From Phlegmacium glaucopus (lineage: Eukaryota; Basidiomycota; Agaricomycetes; Agaricales; Cortinariaceae), in NCBI GenBank assembly GCA_015039465.1, contig MU130349.1, forward strand, positions 31,282 to 56,117: a stretch of DNA of 24,836 nucleotides. The letters are read 5' to 3'. This document shows, piece after piece, positions 1 to 9,463 of the stretch (the first letter of the stretch is position 1; each line of letters begins with the position of its first letter). Under the pieces are notes generated by a model. That model did not search any database and was not told the DNA's origin. It worked only from the letters and a program-made list of their open reading frames with translations. The translations under genes and the position numbers were made by a program.

Positions 1-1349
1 ACTCGGAAGGTCAGCATGGCCAGATGGAGTGGATTGGACAGCATTCTGGTGGTGGGATATGGCATGCTCCATATCCTGGAGGTCACCGGTGCGTTCAAAG
101 CGACGTAGTACAAATTTCCAAGGCTGTTGAACAAACTCGGAAGGTCAGCATGGCCAGATGGAGTGGATTGGACAGCATTCTGGTGGTGGGATATGGCATG
201 ATCAATATCCTGGAGGTCACCGGTGCGTTCAAAGTGACATAAGTACGAAGTTCCAAGGTTGTTGAAGCTCCTCGGAAGGTCAGCATGGCCAGAAGGAGTG
301 GATTGGACGGCGTTCTGGTGGTGGGATATGGCATGGTCAATATCCTGGAGGTCACCGGTGCGTTCAAAGCAACATAAGTACGAATTTCCAAGGTTGTTGA
401 AGCTCCTCGGAAGGTCAGCATGGCCAGAAGGAGTGGATTGGACAGCGTTCTGGTGGTGGAATATGGCATGGTCAATATCCTGGAGGTCGCCGGTGCGTTC
501 AAAGCAACATCCATACGAATTTCCAAGGTTGTTGAACCGACTCGGAAGGTCAGCATGGCCAGAAGGAGTGAATTGGACAGCGTTCTGGTGGTGGGATATG
601 GCATGATTAATATCCTGGAGGTCACCGGTGCGTTCAAAGCGACATAAGTATGAATTTCCAAGGCTGTTGAACAAACCTGGAAGGTCAGCATGGCCAGATG
701 GAGTGGATTGGACAGCGTTCTGGTGGTGGGATATGGCATGGTCAATATCCTGGAGGTCACCGGTGCGTTCAAAGCGACATGCATACGAAATTCCAAGGTT
801 GTTGAACCAACTCGGAAGGTTAGCATGGCCAGAAGGAGTGGATTGGACAGTGTTCTGGTGGTGGGATATGGCATGGTTAATATCCTGGAGGTCACCGGTG
901 CGTTCAAAGCGACATAAGTACGAACTTCCAAGGTTGTTGAACCAACTCGGAAGGTCAGCATGGCCAGATGGAGTGGATTGGACAGCGTTCTGGTGGTGGG
1001 ACATGGCATGGTCAATATCCTGGAGGTCACCAGTGCGTTGAAAGCGACATAAGTACGAATTTCCAAGGTTGTTGAACATCCTCGGAAGGTCAGCATGGCC
1101 AGAAGGAGTGGATTGGACAGCGTTCTGGTGGTGGGATATGGCATGGTCAATATCCTGGACGTCACCGGTGCGTTGAAAGCGACATAAGTACGAAGTTCCA
1201 AGGTTGTTGAAGCTCCTCGGAAGGTCAGCATGGCCAGATGGAGTGGATTGGACAGTGTTCTGGTGGTGGGATATGGCATGGTCAATATCCTGGATGTCAC
1301 CGGTGCGTTTAAAGCGACGTGCATACGAATTTCCAAGGTTGTTGGAAAT
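1..1349 (-). repeat. Tandem array of ten 135-bp TPR-coding units
   Basis: Units begin near positions 1, 135, 270, 405, 540, 675, 810, 945, 1080 and 1215. All are 135 bases except the first (1-134), which lacks one base near 105-112. A diverged eleventh unit follows at about 1350-1484. Read on the minus strand each unit gives 45 residues of a TPR-like helical repeat, with the core NNLGNSYL, then RFERTGDLQDIDHAIS, HHQNAVQSTP and SGHADLP. Every unit is open in this frame, but the frame contains almost no Met, so a Met-initiated search misses it. The units differ by only a few bases, which suggests recent expansion or gene conversion. The differences cluster at the residue pair after LP and around the Tyr of LGNSY. 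Confidence 0.95.
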
Positions 1350-2775
1350 GGCGGGAAGAACACCAACGCCAGGCATGGACGAAACTGCGGTTTCATAATG
1401 GGAGATTACTTGAGTAATGTCGTCGACGTTTCCTGTCTCTTCGAAGCGGCGCTCAAAAGCCTCGGCGCTAATAATGGCACTAATGGCACGGTCCAAGTCC
1501 GAGATGGCACCTAGTGCTAGCGGGGCGGCTAGCCCTCTGGCAGTATTTATACCACCTGACCCAAAAGTCGGACTTGAAGCTACAAATGGCTCAACTAATG
1601 GATATGAAGGTAGTCAACCTAACGTACCCACTGTAAACGTCATCTTGACTGCCATGGGATTGTCCTCTTTCACTGATGCAAATACATGCTCCGCTGGAGT
1701 GTCTACAGAGACGAACATTTTAAGCGTATGTAGGGAGGACAAACAACTGTCTTGGCATACCTTCCTCTGCATACGCCATGGCATAAGTTTCGTCTGCAGT
1801 GAATGCAAGGAAAGCCTCATCACCCCCATCCCTCGACTGAACAATTAACATGATATAACCGGCATCATGGAGACTGGATCTTGTTGTATTAGCCGCCGCT
1901 TTATCAGTTTGGTCAAAAACCCTTTTCGAAAAATCACTCACAAATCGATATTCTGATCAGATTTCCATTTCGTAGGAGAGATCTTCCTGAGGCACAAGGT
2001 CTCAACGTTACCACTCCGCATGATGGCCAGCGTAAGCTCATCATTGAAGCGATGAGGCGACGAACATTCAAGGACAATATCTAATTCGCAGAGTGAGGGC
2101 AGGCGGAAACGCAAAACGAAACCAAGTCTTACCCTTCAATAAACCTTTTCGACTTGATTGTTCACTGGTACCGGTGAATACAGCTGATGAAAGGATGTCT
2201 GCAATGCCATGTGGTTCCCCAGTAATTTCCGGTGGCGTTGGTTGGTGCGATCCAGTGTATTCTTGGATCGACACATTACCGTGGGGTGGTAGTTCGTACG
2301 GCAGATCGTGCTCAGAGGTCGAGACGGCTGAGCCTTCGAGTGGTGTTCCAGGCGTTGAACTGCGTTCAAATGTCGTAACCTCTGTCCCTTGTATGACGCT
2401 TGACATGGATTCAAGGTACGGAATTATTGAGTTCTGGGGCGGTTGGTGGTGTGGGGTGTATTGAGTCGTACTTTCTGAAGGTCCTTCATGCTGTGAAACG
2501 GTGGTTGCACCTCGAAGTTGGTTGTTATCGTCGATGATTGCCGTTGGGACTTTGAGTAGTCGTTCGAAGCTCGAAGTTGTTCGTACCCGATTCTTGGGAG
2601 GCGAAAGATTCACTGAGGATGATAACGAATCAAGATCAAGTTCTGAATCGAAGCATAATAAGGAATCGCAAAACGTGCCCAAGGTTTCACTGGTCGACAG
2701 CCCCTTTCGTTGTCCCTGACTGTGGGCAACAGGGGCTGCGATTTCAACTTGGTCAATATATTCGGAGGTGGCCAT
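1..2775 (-). CDS. TPR-repeat protein, 5' part of gene (partial, runs off left edge)
   Basis: The product is inferred to be a cytosolic TPR scaffold or receptor of the type that ends in a CHAT domain in agaricomycetes; no CHAT is visible because the gene leaves the window. Exons fitting both splice signals and phase are 2775-2133, 2080-1942, 1873 (or 1879)-1761, 1702-1628 and 1579 onward to 1. Introns are 52, 62 or 68, 58 and 48 bases. Exon 1 (214 codons) is a Ser/Thr/Pro-rich, low-complexity region. Exons 2-4 give about 110 residues with no recognised domain. Exon 5 begins with a Gly/Ala-rich stretch (GLAAPLALGAISDLDRA), then one diverged TPR unit, then ten near-identical 45-residue units. 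The start ATG at 2775 lies in a reasonable context (gcaATGGCC). A one-base deletion near 105-112 shifts the frame in the unit nearest the left edge, so the gene may be broken or the base miscalled. Exon joins are inferred without transcripts. Confidence 0.82.
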
Positions 2776-4844
2776 TGCGGATAGATTGGCAGAGGGTGTT
2801 TGACGTTGAAAATTTGCGAGTTTGAGTCCTTGTATATGGCGACTGCCTCATGTTGGCTGCGCGCGTTCATTGCGACATGTATACAAAGGCTACATGCAAT
2901 TGCAATTGCAGTACATCATTGATCACAGCAATTTCATTTTATTCCCACGATTGAATCTCATTCTCTTAGCTGTGGTATAGTAATGCAATGTCAAAGCGCT
3001 TGGCCAACATGAGGCAACCGGTGTTGATTCCATATACTAGGACGCAAAATTTCCAACTTCACCACTCGCTGACGTCGCAATGATACTAGCACACTTCAAC
3101 ACCGTTTCCTGCTTGCAATACTTTTGTCTTCCTGCCCATCTCTCCAATATCCACACTGGCCACGTTGCGACAAGGGTATCTCTTTGTGAGTGGCGGGTGG
3201 CTTCCTACTTGGACATGTTTGCTAAACAAACCTATGGCACGTCTCTCTAAACCGTAAAGCCTGCAGACTATGTACTCCAAGTCGCTACCTTCCAACTGCG
3301 GTCATAGAAGCAGGCAGTGCGTCACGCTCCAAGGATGACGAAAACCTGGCTGTTCTCGATACAATGGCGCCTTACACAACTTGTCCAGGCCCATCCGCAC
3401 CTCCACTTCCTGCGCCAGCCCACCCCTCACATCGCAGATGCCATAGCCATGTTAGAGAGTTGGTGAGAATTGTGCCAGCTCAGATGTCACCGAACCCATT
3501 CCTCGACCCAGACCAGCCCAAAACGCTCGGCGACAAATCATTGCCTCTAGTCAAGGGCAAACCTCCCGCTCTCCTTGTTCTAACGCCAGGCTTCCTCTAT
3601 CACCATCAAACAATGTCGTTGAATATTTATCGCGGTTCTGCGCCTATGAGGATGGCTCATCTTCCTCTCGCCTTGTAGGCGTGCTCCCCATACACACATT
3701 CTCTTACCATCAGGGCAATTTCACCATGTTCATACTCATAGCTCTCCATCTGACTGTCAAGGGTTTTGTAGTAGCCCTATCATCCCCGTGCGTAGCAGCT
3801 ATGGGTTGCCATGTATGAACAGCCCCTTAAATTAATTTGGAAGAGTATGGAGAGGCGAAGATGGCATCGTTCTCACCTGTTTTCGCTTCCGCCGTAAGAG
3901 CGACCTTCCCGGCTTTTTGCCGCGTATTCCGTCGCCATTACGATTCTTGCTGGCTTGAGTTCGAGTCCTCGTCAACCTTTAGCTCTCATCATCTCGCACC
4001 ACATCTTTTCCTATCTTCTCAATTTTCTTTTTTTTTGAACTCAACTGGTCCTCCTTTATGGTCTTGCCTCCTATGTCGAACTGCGTGTTGTAGCACGGTC
4101 AGGCGCGATGGCTGCGATCATGGTATCAAGGATAACGTCAACCTCGACTTCTTTTCCATTCCAGTGGCTGCAAACAAGCCCTCGACTCCATGGGTTTCTC
4201 CAGACCATGCACGAGCTTCATTTTCGGTTTTGTCCACGGTACTATTGCTACCTATCATCCCTTGGACGTCATTTTCTCCTCATCTGACTCCCACCTCATA
4301 TTCCCTTCAAATTCGAGCTCGCATCTCCTGCTATATTGCCTCCCGTATTACGAACTAGTAGTAAGGAGTGAGATAGCAAGCGCCCAAGCTCAGATGGCGG
4401 AAGAACAAGAATACGAAGACCACAGCTGAAGCTGAAGTCTTAGTTAGGATTGTTAAGTGACTGATTCAGCACCGTAACGGGCCCCTAACTGGTGGTCTCG
4501 ACCAGGAAGGATAACGAAATGGAGGTGGATGGTTGGTTAACAGCGACTGGGACCATTAGGTCGTTTCGATGGCATCCTTCTCATTTCTTTTTTGGCTGCA
4601 GCCTCCCAGATATTGTGTCCGACATTCCAAATTTTGTATCGTCCGGATGCCGACTTGTATTGCAAAGCAGCAGTACTGCAGTGCCACGCTAAATTCTCCT
4701 TGCCCAATCATTTTGCCCTAGAGATGACGTGGGCAAATGAGCAATAATACGATTCGGGACGATGTAAAATTTAAACTGCTATCTGAATATCTATCAACTA
4801 TGGACCAAGCCTACGGTCCTGGCAACGCACGACCAAGAGCCAGC
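2776..4844. other. Intergenic region between TPR gene and RAD23-like gene
   Basis: It holds the upstream flank of the TPR gene and the downstream flank of the RAD23-like gene. Plus-strand frames are open at 3364-3678 (104 aa, ATG), 3837-4358 (TTG start) and 4492-4692, but none shows a recognisable domain, convincing introns or a biased composition. A reading from about 3330 (beginning MTKTWLFSIQW) could be a decayed gene. I cannot assign any function here. Confidence 0.4.
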
Positions 4845-7244
4845 TCATTGTTGATCAAGTATGTAGTTGAGGGCTAATTCTTCATTTTTGTCAGACACGA
4901 GGTAGGCTTCCGTGGCTTGGCGCTCATCAAACCCAAAATCTACCAGCTTATATAGAAGGGGTGGTAAGCGTAATTAGAGAAGTATGAACGTGAACAGGAT
5001 AACACTAACCCGTCGAATAGCCTCTTTGTCCTTCAATGTGTTTGCCTGGAAACTAGGTAACGCTTGTTGACCATCAACACAGGCCATATTAATAGCTTGG
5101 TCGAGTAATCCAGGATTCTCGTTGCATAGCCGATGCAGAGCTGGATCTTGCTCTCTCATGTACTGATCCAGCCTTTGTCGGAAGGCAGGACTTCCGGGGA
5201 CTAATTGTGTCAATGATGAAAGGCCTTCAAGTTGTGTATTGTGATGTGCTCCGAATCCTCCCTGCTGTGTGGATTCAGACACTAACATGAAATTCAGAGT
5301 ATGACAGGAACAAACCTGAGTGGGAGCCGTGGCCATGGATTGACCCGACTTTTCCAAAACTTGTGTATGAGATAATGCAACTGCCTCGAGGGCATCTTCA
5401 GTTTGGGAGGTTAATTTCGCGGTACTATGATCTGGAACTTGACCAGACCCCTCCGGTAGAACCATCTATAAATATATTTATTATCAAGTGCTGCCAAATG
5501 ACGGGAGACGAAAACTCACAGCCCTAGAATCATCCAGTCCACTATCGGGTTGGTTGATCAAGTAATTGATAGCATGTTCTTCGTTTTTGTCACAAATAAG
5601 ATACGCCCTGCACGGCTTTCTGCCTATCGAAGCCAAGTTCTTCCATCTAGATAATGTCAGACGTAGGCTCATAAGTCAACAAGAGCAGCGCTCACACGCC
5701 CAACTGCCATGTTCTCCCTTGATGTCAGTACAGACTTCTGCAGAGTGGCTTCCTGAAGCGCCGCCTCAAATAATGCTGGGTTCTGTTTGATTTGTTGTGC
5801 AAGTGCCGGATCCTGCTGTCCGATAAACTGAGTTAACCTCTGACGAAATAAAGGATCGTTTAACTGCTCGATTGAAGACTCTTCCTTCGCGTGTGCCTGG
5901 GGTGTCTCTTCAAATGTAAATTAAGCAAGAATGTAAGGCGACATACATCTGAAGGACGTTCTGCATCAGTACTGAGCAAATAATTGATAGCGTGGTCTTC
6001 GTTTTTATCAGAAACTAGATAGGCTTCGATAACTTGTTTTTCATTAAACCCGATATCCACAAGCTGTTACCCGAGTGTCGTCAGTAATCCTACAATTGAA
6101 CGAAATAATTGATACTCACCCGTTGAATAGCCTCTCTTTCTTCAGTATTGAATGCGCCAGTCTGAAGACTAGGATGGTCTTCTTGATGAGCTTGGGTGCT
6201 GGCCATGCGTAGGAGCGTGTCCAGCAATGCAGGGTTCTGGCTGAGCTGTTGGCCAAAAGCAGGATCTTTCTGTGTAGCCATCGCAAGAAATCTTTGTCGA
6301 ATTGAGGGGTTTGTGCGGATCATGGAAGCGAAGTCACCCGTGTTTCCAAGTGCTCCGAGGCCCCTTCCGCACCGATAGATATCTGAATCGACATGTCAAG
6401 CTAGCATAAATCACAGTGGATAGCAATACGAACTTGATCGTGGTTCTGCCCGGATAATGCTGGCAGAACATTTGGCAGCAAGGCCGATAATGAGCTCGAG
6501 GAAGGCTGTGGTGGCTGGGAAACTCTTGGAGCAGCCGCAGATGGACCAATCAATTGCGGTCGGTTTGGCTACAAACACAATTGTTTCGCAAGATAGATGA
6601 TATAATATGGAAGTTAAGAGACATACGATTGCAATTTCGGTGGATAAAGTCTCATCACTGGTTTGTTCGGTGTGTCGAATTACTTCTTTTCCTTCATAGA
6701 CCAACTGGTCATTAAAAATAATTTATAACATTCAAGAGCGAAAGTAACGTACCCTTGATTGATAACGATGGAGGAAAAGAAAATGTCTGAGATAAAGGTT
6801 CTACAGGAATAGCGGTCGGATCTCCGGTTGGGACTGGACCCAGTGGCTAGAGTAGAGGGATAATTATCCATTAGCATTAATTTTTATGGCGGTTGAAGCT
6901 GAGGTACCGCACCTTCTCCTTGGATATTAGAAGAATGAGAAAGTCCGCCTCCTGTAAGCCTAGAGTTCCAATTATCTGAGTATCGGTGAGCAGCTTTCCT
7001 GGAGAGTACGTCAATAGCAATGAAAACAGGAGGGAACAAAAGGACTTGCCAGAGTGGATTAGCTTCTGATTTTTCGTCGCGTAACCCTTCAGCATATTGA
7101 TTTCGGCTTTTAGTTCGGCCATTGACTGGCTGGGATCAATGCCGACCTAACATATAGCGGTTTTCAGAGTCTAATTTTACCCAATACTACTGCAATACAT
7201 ACCTGAAATTGCTCTTGAGCGGTCTTAACCGTGACTTTCGCCAT
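4845..7244 (-). CDS. RAD23: RAD23-like ubiquitin receptor with three STI1-UBA modules (frameshift in exon 10)
   Basis: RAD23 proteins carry ubiquitinated cargo to the proteasome and bind the XPC/Rad4 repair factor. Exons: 7244-7203, 7146-7050, 6998-6913, 6846-6753, 6691-6627, 6568-6430, 6382-6120, 6063-5947, 5905-5696, 5646-5520, 5465-5316, 5264-5010 and 4946-4845; about 581 residues if exon 10 is read without its extra base. Residues 1-75 are a RAD23-type ubiquitin-like domain (MAKVTVKTAQEQFQ, NQKLIHSGKLLTD, EADFLILLISKEK). Residues 76-180 are a Pro/Ser-rich linker. STI1/XPC-binding-like segments lie near 185-255, 315-365 and 480-540. Each is followed by a UBA at 260-296, 372-405 and 549-579 with the RAD23 UBA2 signature (GF, EAYLVSDKNE, NYLL). 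The usual UBA1 after the linker is not seen, and RAD23 proteins are normally about 350-400 residues. Exon 10 is 127 bases although both flanking introns are phase 0, so one base is surplus. The intron at 5315-5265 (51 bases) has no stop in frame and could be retained. Confidence 0.9.
6999..7049 (-). other. GC-AG intron inside the ubiquitin-like domain
   Basis: The exon 2/exon 3 junction of the RAD23-like gene needs a donor reading tctg|GCAAGT and an acceptor reading tccag|gaaag. The join restores HSGKLLTD, exactly the RAD23 family pattern, in phase 1. No GT nearby keeps the frame. The 51-base length and the near-consensus GCAAGT donor fit a minor GC-AG intron spliced by the major spliceosome. 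Confidence 0.8.
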
Positions 7245-7428
7245 GAGAGTGTGTGAAGGTTCCGAAGGGAAGGAGTAAAGTACTTATATACTAGTAAGGA
7301 GTCCTTCGATGTAGCCTCGAGGCCTGAGGCGATTCACAGCCACTTTCATCTCCATGCACAGTATACGTTGCCAGTATGGAATTGGCTCGGGCTACAATGT
7401 ACTGCGATGTCATTAAATTAATAACATA

Positions 7429-8566
7429 AGGATCAATCCAGTCCGATGGCAGTGCTGTCAGGCGCAACAGTTTCGTGTGTAGGCAACGTGTAGGTGCCAT
7501 ATTCCTGGACAATCATAAACTAATTTGGGCTGGTACATACCATGCATGGTATGAGTGAGGCGGGGCGAATGCAATTACATTTCGAATTAGGGCGTATTCG
7601 GCCAACTTTTATTGTCCATTCACCCAATTGAGGGGCACAGGAAAATTGCCGTGATGTTGTCTAAGGGTGCAATAATCTGTAGAAGTTGATTTAAATTAAC
7701 GAAGGGTACTTAAACGCAAAAGCTCGCTTACGCTTACGAAAGGCCGAATACAGCCAATCCAACTTTTGGTTGTGGAACACAACATAAGGGTGTCGAATTC
7801 AAGGCAAGAAAGGAGATAGTAGTAGGAAAGTATTTCACTCAAGTTCGAAGAACTGAGGACGCCGAAGGTCGACTTTGAAAGGACAGGGGACTTCTTCCAG
7901 TAGCGCAGAATGAGGGAGGAAACCCCGTATCGTTCTGAATTGAGAAGTTCGTGCCATAGAGCTAAGACAAGAGGGTCTAAGATAGAGTAGAAAGAATTAG
8001 GAGTCAGCTGAGTCCTGCTAGTCATAATCGTGTGCTCACCTTTCTGATGAATAAGGGAAAGGCAGATAATAGTGTTACGACCATGCGGATCATCGCCGCC
8101 GCCAATCGTTTTCATTCTCGAGTTGAGGCGACAGTAGACTCGTCACCAATTAAACATCGAAGCCGCCTCCTGCAATGTGCCCTATGCATGATGGTAGAAA
8201 GCTCCACATTCTCCTTCGTCTCCTCTCCTCTGCAGGCTCAGCTTACTCTCTTTACGCCACCACCCGCCATGCGAGCACCCACACCTCTATATAAAGGTAT
8301 TCAACTCCAATTTACACCAGCAGAAGCAGAGCAAGCAGTTGCAGCCGCTGCACCCGTATTCGCGGCCTCCGATTCAGCATATGACCAGTCAAAGACCGTT
8401 GTTTACGCTGCTGCTGTGCTGGGTAAGCCTGAATTACGAGTTAAGAGGAACTGGAGCCGGAAGCGGCGGGTTGTTGTGGTAGGGCTGGAGACGATGACCT
8501 GGCGGATAGTAGATAAGTTCAATCACTGTTGTGGCTGGTGGAAAGGATGGATTTGGTATCATAATG
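7429..8566. repeat. Interspersed repeat R, copy 1
   Basis: This stretch is repeated in the same orientation at 15486-17163. Matching blocks are about 7429-7660 with 15486-15710, about 7670-8115 with 16297-16690, and about 8118-8566 with 16710-17163. The outer limits are sharp on both sides. No transposase, terminal inverted repeat or target duplication was recognised. A plus-strand frame (8032-8571, 179 aa) is open here, but its counterpart in the other copy is broken by a stop, so coding is doubtful. A TATA-like tatataaag lies at about 8286. It contains a perfect 16-base palindrome at 7537-7552 (ATACCATGCATGGTAT), which has lost bases in copy 2. It may be a non-autonomous element or a decayed duplicated gene. 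Confidence 0.8.
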
Positions 8567-9463
8567 AGTAATCGCGTGGATAGTACTTCCGTTATTGATT
8601 GCCTTCTGCTCTGAAATGGCAGTGAGTGTTGAAAAGGAGACAGATAACATCGATTGAGTGTGACTCATTGATGAATCGATGTCGGATTCTGGATTCTGGA
8701 TCTTGCGAAGAATCTGTGTTACAGTATGATGGGAACCTATTTGGCTTTGTGTGGCCCATCAGTCGCCGAAGCATGACCCGTTCCAAATCTCTTCCTCCGT
8801 GTCGTCGTAAACCTTTCTACTGGGTGGAATGGGCATCGCCGATGCAAGGACGAACATTCAACTTCTCCAAGCCCAGAGTCCCGTCACATTGGTCAGCATG
8901 TTCAAGAAATTCGGTTGGCAGTTTCATATGCAAGGCACTGTAAGGAAAATGAGTTAGCATCAACAAGTGAAAAGAAAGGCTCAAAACGAAAAAGAAACTC
9001 ACCTTCGATCGCCGTAATCGATAGAGTTATATTGCTAAACAAAGCCGGAATAAAGACGTAGTGAGTATGCTGATAATGATAGAATAATGATAGAACAAAC
9101 GATAAATACAAAAAAGAAAAGGTTATCAAAGACCATAAATGCAGAGGGATCGAGTAGGGTAAATGGATGAAAAAAAGACCAACCTTGGCTCGTTCGAACC
9201 TCCCCCGTGATCATTTAATAAATGGTTAATCCTAGGGCGGGGGAAGTAGCACGGTGGAAACGGGAAGAGGTGGCCTAAGACGAGGAAAATGAAAGTGCTG
9301 GATGATGGAATGGTTTGACTCGGTTGTAGAACAGTCAAAAATTTATACTCATGTGACGAAACATAAATTTCTTATCATTCTCGTGTTTTCCCCAAGTTTT
9401 CATGCTCTGTATTCCAAACTGCATAATTTAACTGTTACTACCATTGGTTGTTCCTGTTGTATC
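8567..9463 (-). other. Region with possible unidentified spliced minus-strand transcript
   Basis: No gene can be named here. On the minus strand, 9002-8938 looks like a very good 65-base intron: donor gtgagt, branch-like gctaactc, acceptor ttccttacag. The sequence just upstream (about 9070-9003) is open as HTHYVFIPALFSNITLSITA, and splicing would end the protein after a few residues (IEVPCI). The segment also holds the region downstream of the caspase gene. It could equally be a non-coding transcript or an old exon. Confidence 0.3.

Noticed and set aside
1..1349. CRISPR array
   Set aside because: Units are contiguous without spacers, 135 bases long and coding, in a eukaryotic context.
95..1396. 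433-residue repetitive protein on the minus strand
   Set aside because: It is out of phase with the TPR frame that gives a recognised repeat family and that joins in phase with upstream exons; it stays open only because the unit is a multiple of three.
3956..3971. tRNA-like B box (gttcgagtcc)
   Set aside because: The flanks do not form a T-stem and no anticodon arm or acceptor stem can be folded upstream.
7696..8115. Minus-strand gene inside repeat R
   Set aside because: The corresponding frame in copy 2 shifts because of a length change near the start, and the two predicted proteins differ in frame; no domain.
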